Shown here: positions 60,015-64,000 of the stretch, piece after piece | Layout: every line of letters begins with the position of its first letter | Numbering within the stretch: position 1 is the first letter of the stretch | Source: Aphidius gifuensis | Lineage: Eukaryota > Arthropoda > Insecta > Hymenoptera > Braconidae | Reading direction: 5' to 3' | NCBI RefSeq assembly: GCF_014905175.1 | Contig: NC_057792.1 | Span: 434,001 to 498,000, forward strand | Length of the DNA: 64,000 bases | Notes under the pieces: model-generated | Databases searched by the model: none | Told to the model about the DNA's origin: nothing | The model's input: only the letters and a program-made list of their open reading frames with translations | Position numbers and translations under genes: made by a program

Positions 60015-61930
60015 CTTCAAAGACAGTCTTTTTATAATTGTTTTTTAAATAAATTTCAATCACCTTTTGTTTTTTTTTTTTTTTTCAACAAGTTTGTTAT
60101 TAAATAGTTTTTTGTTTTTGAATTAACTAGCTGTGTTTTATTTAATTTATGCACTTAAAAAAAAGTTTTAACCACAACGTAATATTCACTTGGCCTTCCT
60201 CGTGGATAAGACCTTCCAACAGCACCAATATTTCGTACTACTTTTCACCTCCTAACAGCCACACACAATCGTCACAAGCACACACTGGTGTAAAATGTAA
60301 ATCCTCTCCTCTTGCTTCGTTGATATATATTTTTTTTTTATTTTTTATCCCTTCCTCGACGACGATTGTTAAATACACGTAACGCTTTGAAGCAGCCAAG
60401 CAAAAGCAGCAGCAGCAGCAGCAGATTCACTCGCTTGGGTGATGCCAACCCCGGGATGTCTGGGACAACATGTATTGCATGTATTGTGTGTGTCCTCCTT
60501 CTCACAACACCCTGCCTTGCCCTGCTGCCTTCTCTATCTCTTGTGACTCTTCCTTGCCACCACTACCACCACCTCCAACACCCCCGTCGCCTCTTGGTCA
60601 ACATCATCATCATCATCATCATCGTCCTCTTGGCTGCATTCACCAATCTAATCAACACACTTTATCAATAATTTCATATTTTTTATATTTTATTATTAAC
60701 ATTAAACTCCACTATTTATTTACTATTTTTTTTTTATCTTTTTTTTTATTTACCTTTTTTTTTTCACTGTTACACGTTAATTTTACGACAACAACAAAAA
60801 CAATTATTGAATTGAATTATTGATTATAATTATTTAGTACAATTTTTATCTTTTTAAGTTGATTATTAGGAAATGTATTTAGATACCTGATAATTTTTAA
60901 AAACGACATTGAACAAAATACATCACTTTGTAGTTTGTATGACCGGGCGCAGCCATCTTGTATACATACAATTTTTTTTTCTCTCTCTCTCTGTGCTCTC
61001 TCTCTCTCTGAATGTTATCCAACTTCCCTAATAATGCGTCTGTAAGATGTCACCACACATGATTTTTTATATGGAATAAATAAAATAAAGTATAAAATAA
61101 ATTATATAATATAAAAATAATTATAAAATAAAATAAAGAATAAATAATTAATAATATATAAATAATAAATTCACAGTTAATTTATTTAACCCATTTGAAT
61201 AATTAATTCTATAACAGTATGCAAGATGAGACTTTGGGTGCCATCTATTTGTCAATCATTTCATTGGTTGCACACATCTTTTCCCTCCAATTGTATAATT
61301 ATAAATAGATATTTAATAAAAAAAAAATATATTAAATTTTTTAATTCAATTCTTTATTCATTGATTAAAAAGTAAAATGAAAAATTTAACTGATACCAGT
61401 TAAAAAATTTAATTTATTTCTTGTTTATTGAACTAAAAGAGTGATGTACGAAAAAAAAAAAAAAAAAGAAATGAATTATTTATAGGTATCATCAAAATTT
61501 TCAAATATAATTTTTATTTTTTATTTATAAATTAAAAAATATAAAAAGTAATTAAATATATTTAATAATATTTTGATTTTTTATTTATGAGTATGATTAT
61601 TTGGATATTACTATAGGTATTTAAAAAAACGTCCTAAATTATAACTCATAATTTTTTTTTTTTTAAATTCAACAATACAAATATAAGCCAGAGAGAGATA
61701 TGATCTTTTACTTATGTGCATATATGCATCTCAACCAAATGTTTATTGTCTAATTGTCTAAGAGCTTGTGCCCCATGGTAAAAAGAAAAGCTATCCCTAT
61801 ACCAACCACGTTCACCCATTGGTCTAATATTCTATTGTAATAAAATTCTTTTTGAAGAGAAAAAAAACTGTGTCTCTCCTCAGTGCTCCTCAGGCTCCTC
61901 ACTCCTCAGTACCAAAATTTTACTGTTCGA
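60015..61930. promoter_or_regulatory. upstream region of the zinc-finger gene and of the secreted-protein gene
   Basis: Next to the zinc-finger start is GC-richer 5' UTR-like sequence, including (CAG)6 at 60406-60424. The best start-site candidate for that gene is the minus-strand CAAGATGGCTGCGCCCGG (complement of about 60,943-60,960), a YY1-like initiator-proximal motif. Beside it is a GAGA-type CT repeat (60981-60992 and 60996-61009). A reverse TAGATGGC motif is near 61,240. Towards the next gene, a CTCC/TCAG-rich patch at 61,875-61,950 with GAGTGCAGTCG looks like a + strand start site. The rest is AT-rich. Confidence 0.45.
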
Positions 61931-62074
61931 GTGCAGTCGCATTTCGCTAAAACTACATTCTATAAATTTTTTTTTAACATTTAATTAAATTAAAAATTTG
62001 TTGTGAAAGAATTCGAGTTAAATATATAAATTATTAATAGTTTTTTTTTATTGATTTATTTATTTTTTTAAAAT

Positions 62075-63435
62075 ATGGCTTCTGATAAAATATTTATGAC
62101 CTTTGTCATCGTTGTTTCAACTGTTCTTTATCGAGGTATTGTGGTATTTTTTTAATCATAAAATTATTTATTTTTTAATTGCATATTAACTATTTATATT
62201 ATTATTTCTCATATTTTTCAATAATTAAATTTATAAATTTAAAAAATGTAAAATGTCAAAAAGCACGTGGCACACGTGACATAAAAACAAGCATGGTTTT
62301 TGTGTACGTGTAAACTTTGCTTGCTAGTGTGTGTTTCCGCGCACACCCATACTACTAAAAAACTTGATTTGTTCATCAGTAGCCTTATGGGTATTGGTGC
62401 AATATTATATTGAAAAAAAAATTTTCTCTGTATAAAATTTTGATTATTTATTTATTATTTAATACATTACGTTATTTTTTTATTGTATATAGTATTGGAC
62501 TATCAAAACTCAATGTTAGAAAGAGAAATTCTACGTTTTAGTGGACCTGCAACATGTTCAGTATATTCAGACAAATATAGCGCAATGATCGCTGAAATAG
62601 GTAACGAAACTTTCTTGAAAATGTTACGCAATGTCTATGTAAATTATGAGGATCATCGAGGAAATGCTGTAGAAAAATTTATCGTTAATCGTTTAAAAAA
62701 AGAAGGGGATGAATTCTGGATTAATAGAATACTTTATCGTACGATGAAATGTGAAGAAGCAGATTTGAAAAATGAATTCTATATAAAATTATTAAAAGAA
62801 ATGCAAAAACAAAAATTAACTGGACGATACTCTGAAGACGAAGTTGAAGATAACATCAATCGATTGGAACAACTTTATGCTAAAAGAATTCAGGGCCCAT
62901 CATCGTCGATTATTGAAGGCAAGTAGATTAGAAATCAAGTAGACTAGAAATACTAATATACATGTATATATAATATATTAATAATTAGTATAATTTATAA
63001 TTTTTTTAATTTTTGATTTTAGAAACCGTTATTGAAGCAGCTCCAAAATATACTTCATCATATAAATTACAATTTTTAGAAACATTTCGAGCAGATATGA
63101 ATGAATTTTCTAAATTTGGAAAATACGTAGACGCTCTCTGGAAAGACTTGAGTACTTTGTGTATAAATTATGAGTTTAACAACGTAAATAAGGCAGCATT
63201 CGTACTTGATGCATACATCGATAAGTGTACAGTTGTGACCAATGGAACAGCTTCTATGTTGCTTGACGCATTAATGAGTCGTTTTGAGTATTTAACACCA
63301 GCTGATTTAAAAAATAAATGCTATATAGAATTATTAAAAACATTTCAACGTCAAAAAATGATTGGAACATACTCGGATTACGAAATTGACAATACTATTA
63401 ATCTGTTGAAAAAAACTTACGCCGATAAAATTTAG
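62075..63435 (+). CDS. putative secreted two-repeat protein, function unknown
   Basis: CDS = join(62075..62135, 62493..62918, 63023..63435), 299 aa. Exon 1 encodes a short signal peptide (MASDKIFMTFVIVVSTVLYR) and ends one base into a codon. Exon 2 completes it. Intron 2 uses a GC donor with otherwise perfect consensus (GAAG/GCAAGT at 62918/62919) and a TTTTAG acceptor, and the joined frame (IIE-ETVIE) is open. The mature chain is charged and mostly helical, in two related halves. Residues ~111-153 (DLKNEFYIKLLKEMQKQK...GRYSEDEV) match ~257-299 (DLKNKCYIELLKTFQRQK...GTYSDYEI) at about half the positions, and each half ends YA(K/D)(R/K)I. No transmembrane segment beyond the leader. I do not recognise the domain. 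Secretion and a lineage-specific role are inference. Confidence 0.85.
62264..62278. promoter_or_regulatory. paired CACGTG E-boxes in intron 1 of the secreted-protein gene
   Basis: CACGTG at 62264-62269 and again at 62273-62278, nine bases apart centre to centre, about one DNA turn. Confidence 0.35.
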
Positions 63436-63598
63436 AAACCATCTCTGTGAACTTGAAAAAATTGTATGTATAAAATAAGTAAGAATCAATTATTTGTTAT
63501 AGTAATGATTAATTATTTAAAATTCAAATATTCAATTATTAAAAAAATTTAAAAAATTAAAATGTTGTTCTATAATTGAAAATTAAAAGTTTTATTAA

Positions 63599-63604
63599 AA
63601 TAAA
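63599..63604 (+). promoter_or_regulatory. AATAAA polyadenylation signal of the secreted-protein gene
   Basis: Canonical signal about 165 bases after the stop codon. Confidence 0.45.
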
Positions 63605-64000
63605 AAATTGAGAAAAAAATTAATATATAACTTTTTGTTTTATCATTTATTATTTCTTAGCTGGTATAAAATTATTTTGACAAAAAAAAAAAATAAAAAA
63701 AATACATAGACAAATACACAACGAATAAATTGTTGGAAACTTTGTTCTATTTTATTTTTTTCAATTTTAGTATGTCGAGTTGTGTTGGATACTGTCTCAT
63801 AAAAAATAAAAAATACACTTATATATTGAAATATAAATATAATAATAAATTATATTTTAAATTTGACTGTTTTTTTTTCGCTTGAATTTAATTTTTATCT
63901 ATTGAATTTTTTTTTAATTTGAGAAAGAATAGCTAAATAATTGAGGATCATCGGAAAATACGTTCGTGTTTTTTAACAGTATACTTGTTTTTTTAAATAA
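63605..64000. other. AT-rich window end
   Basis: No gene or structured element is seen. Confidence 0.6.

Noticed and set aside
60366..60823. + strand frames with poly-His and Cys-rich stretches
   Set aside because: Arise from CAT/CAC and CAG repeats in the 5' region of the minus-strand zinc-finger gene; no splice or start context.
1..64000. CRISPR arrays, prokaryotic operons, rRNA operons, integrated virus genes
   Set aside because: None seen; the window is ordinary eukaryotic nuclear DNA with spliced genes.

Overview
The window is nuclear DNA of an insect, roughly three-quarters A+T by eye, with many A/T homopolymers and short phase-conserved introns. The evidence is a ZAD zinc-finger gene (an arthropod-expanded domain), the insect microRNA mir-14, and orthologues of Hsp83, O-GlcNAc transferase (sxc), awd and RpL9. 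A hymenopteran, perhaps a parasitoid wasp, is my guess from composition and style; nothing in the sequence proves it.

Layout: 1-253 is the 3' end of an unidentified + strand gene. 254-4211 is Hsp83 (HSP90) with a heat-shock promoter. 4.2-32.4 kb is a gene desert with no recognisable conserved protein gene. It holds mir-14 (18,440-18,496) with a promoter-like island just upstream, a ~0.8 kb TTAA-bounded repeat element (24,260-25,056), several splice-bounded candidate exons, and an excess of CACGTG palindromes. 32,466-44,338 (-) is the ten-exon O-GlcNAc transferase gene, with a possible alternative first exon, a tRNA-like relic and a possible cassette exon in its introns. 44,939-45,734 and 47,317-48,064 (+) are two nucleoside diphosphate kinase genes, a canonical awd and a diverged tandem copy. 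48,530-49,302 (-) is RpL9. 50.6-50.9 kb holds two long hairpins 50 bp apart. 51,349-60,014 (-) is a giant ZAD/C2H2 protein gene (~2,127 aa) interrupted by two apparent one-base deletions. 62,075-63,435 (+) is a three-exon gene for an apparently secreted 299-aa protein made of two related halves, with a GC-AG intron.

There is no operon-style logic here. OGT and awd start head to head and may share a bidirectional promoter. Hsp83, RpL9 and the NDP kinase are housekeeping or stress genes. The most novel items are the secreted two-repeat protein, the paired hairpins, the diverged awd copy, the alternative OGT start, and the CACGTG-rich desert around mir-14.
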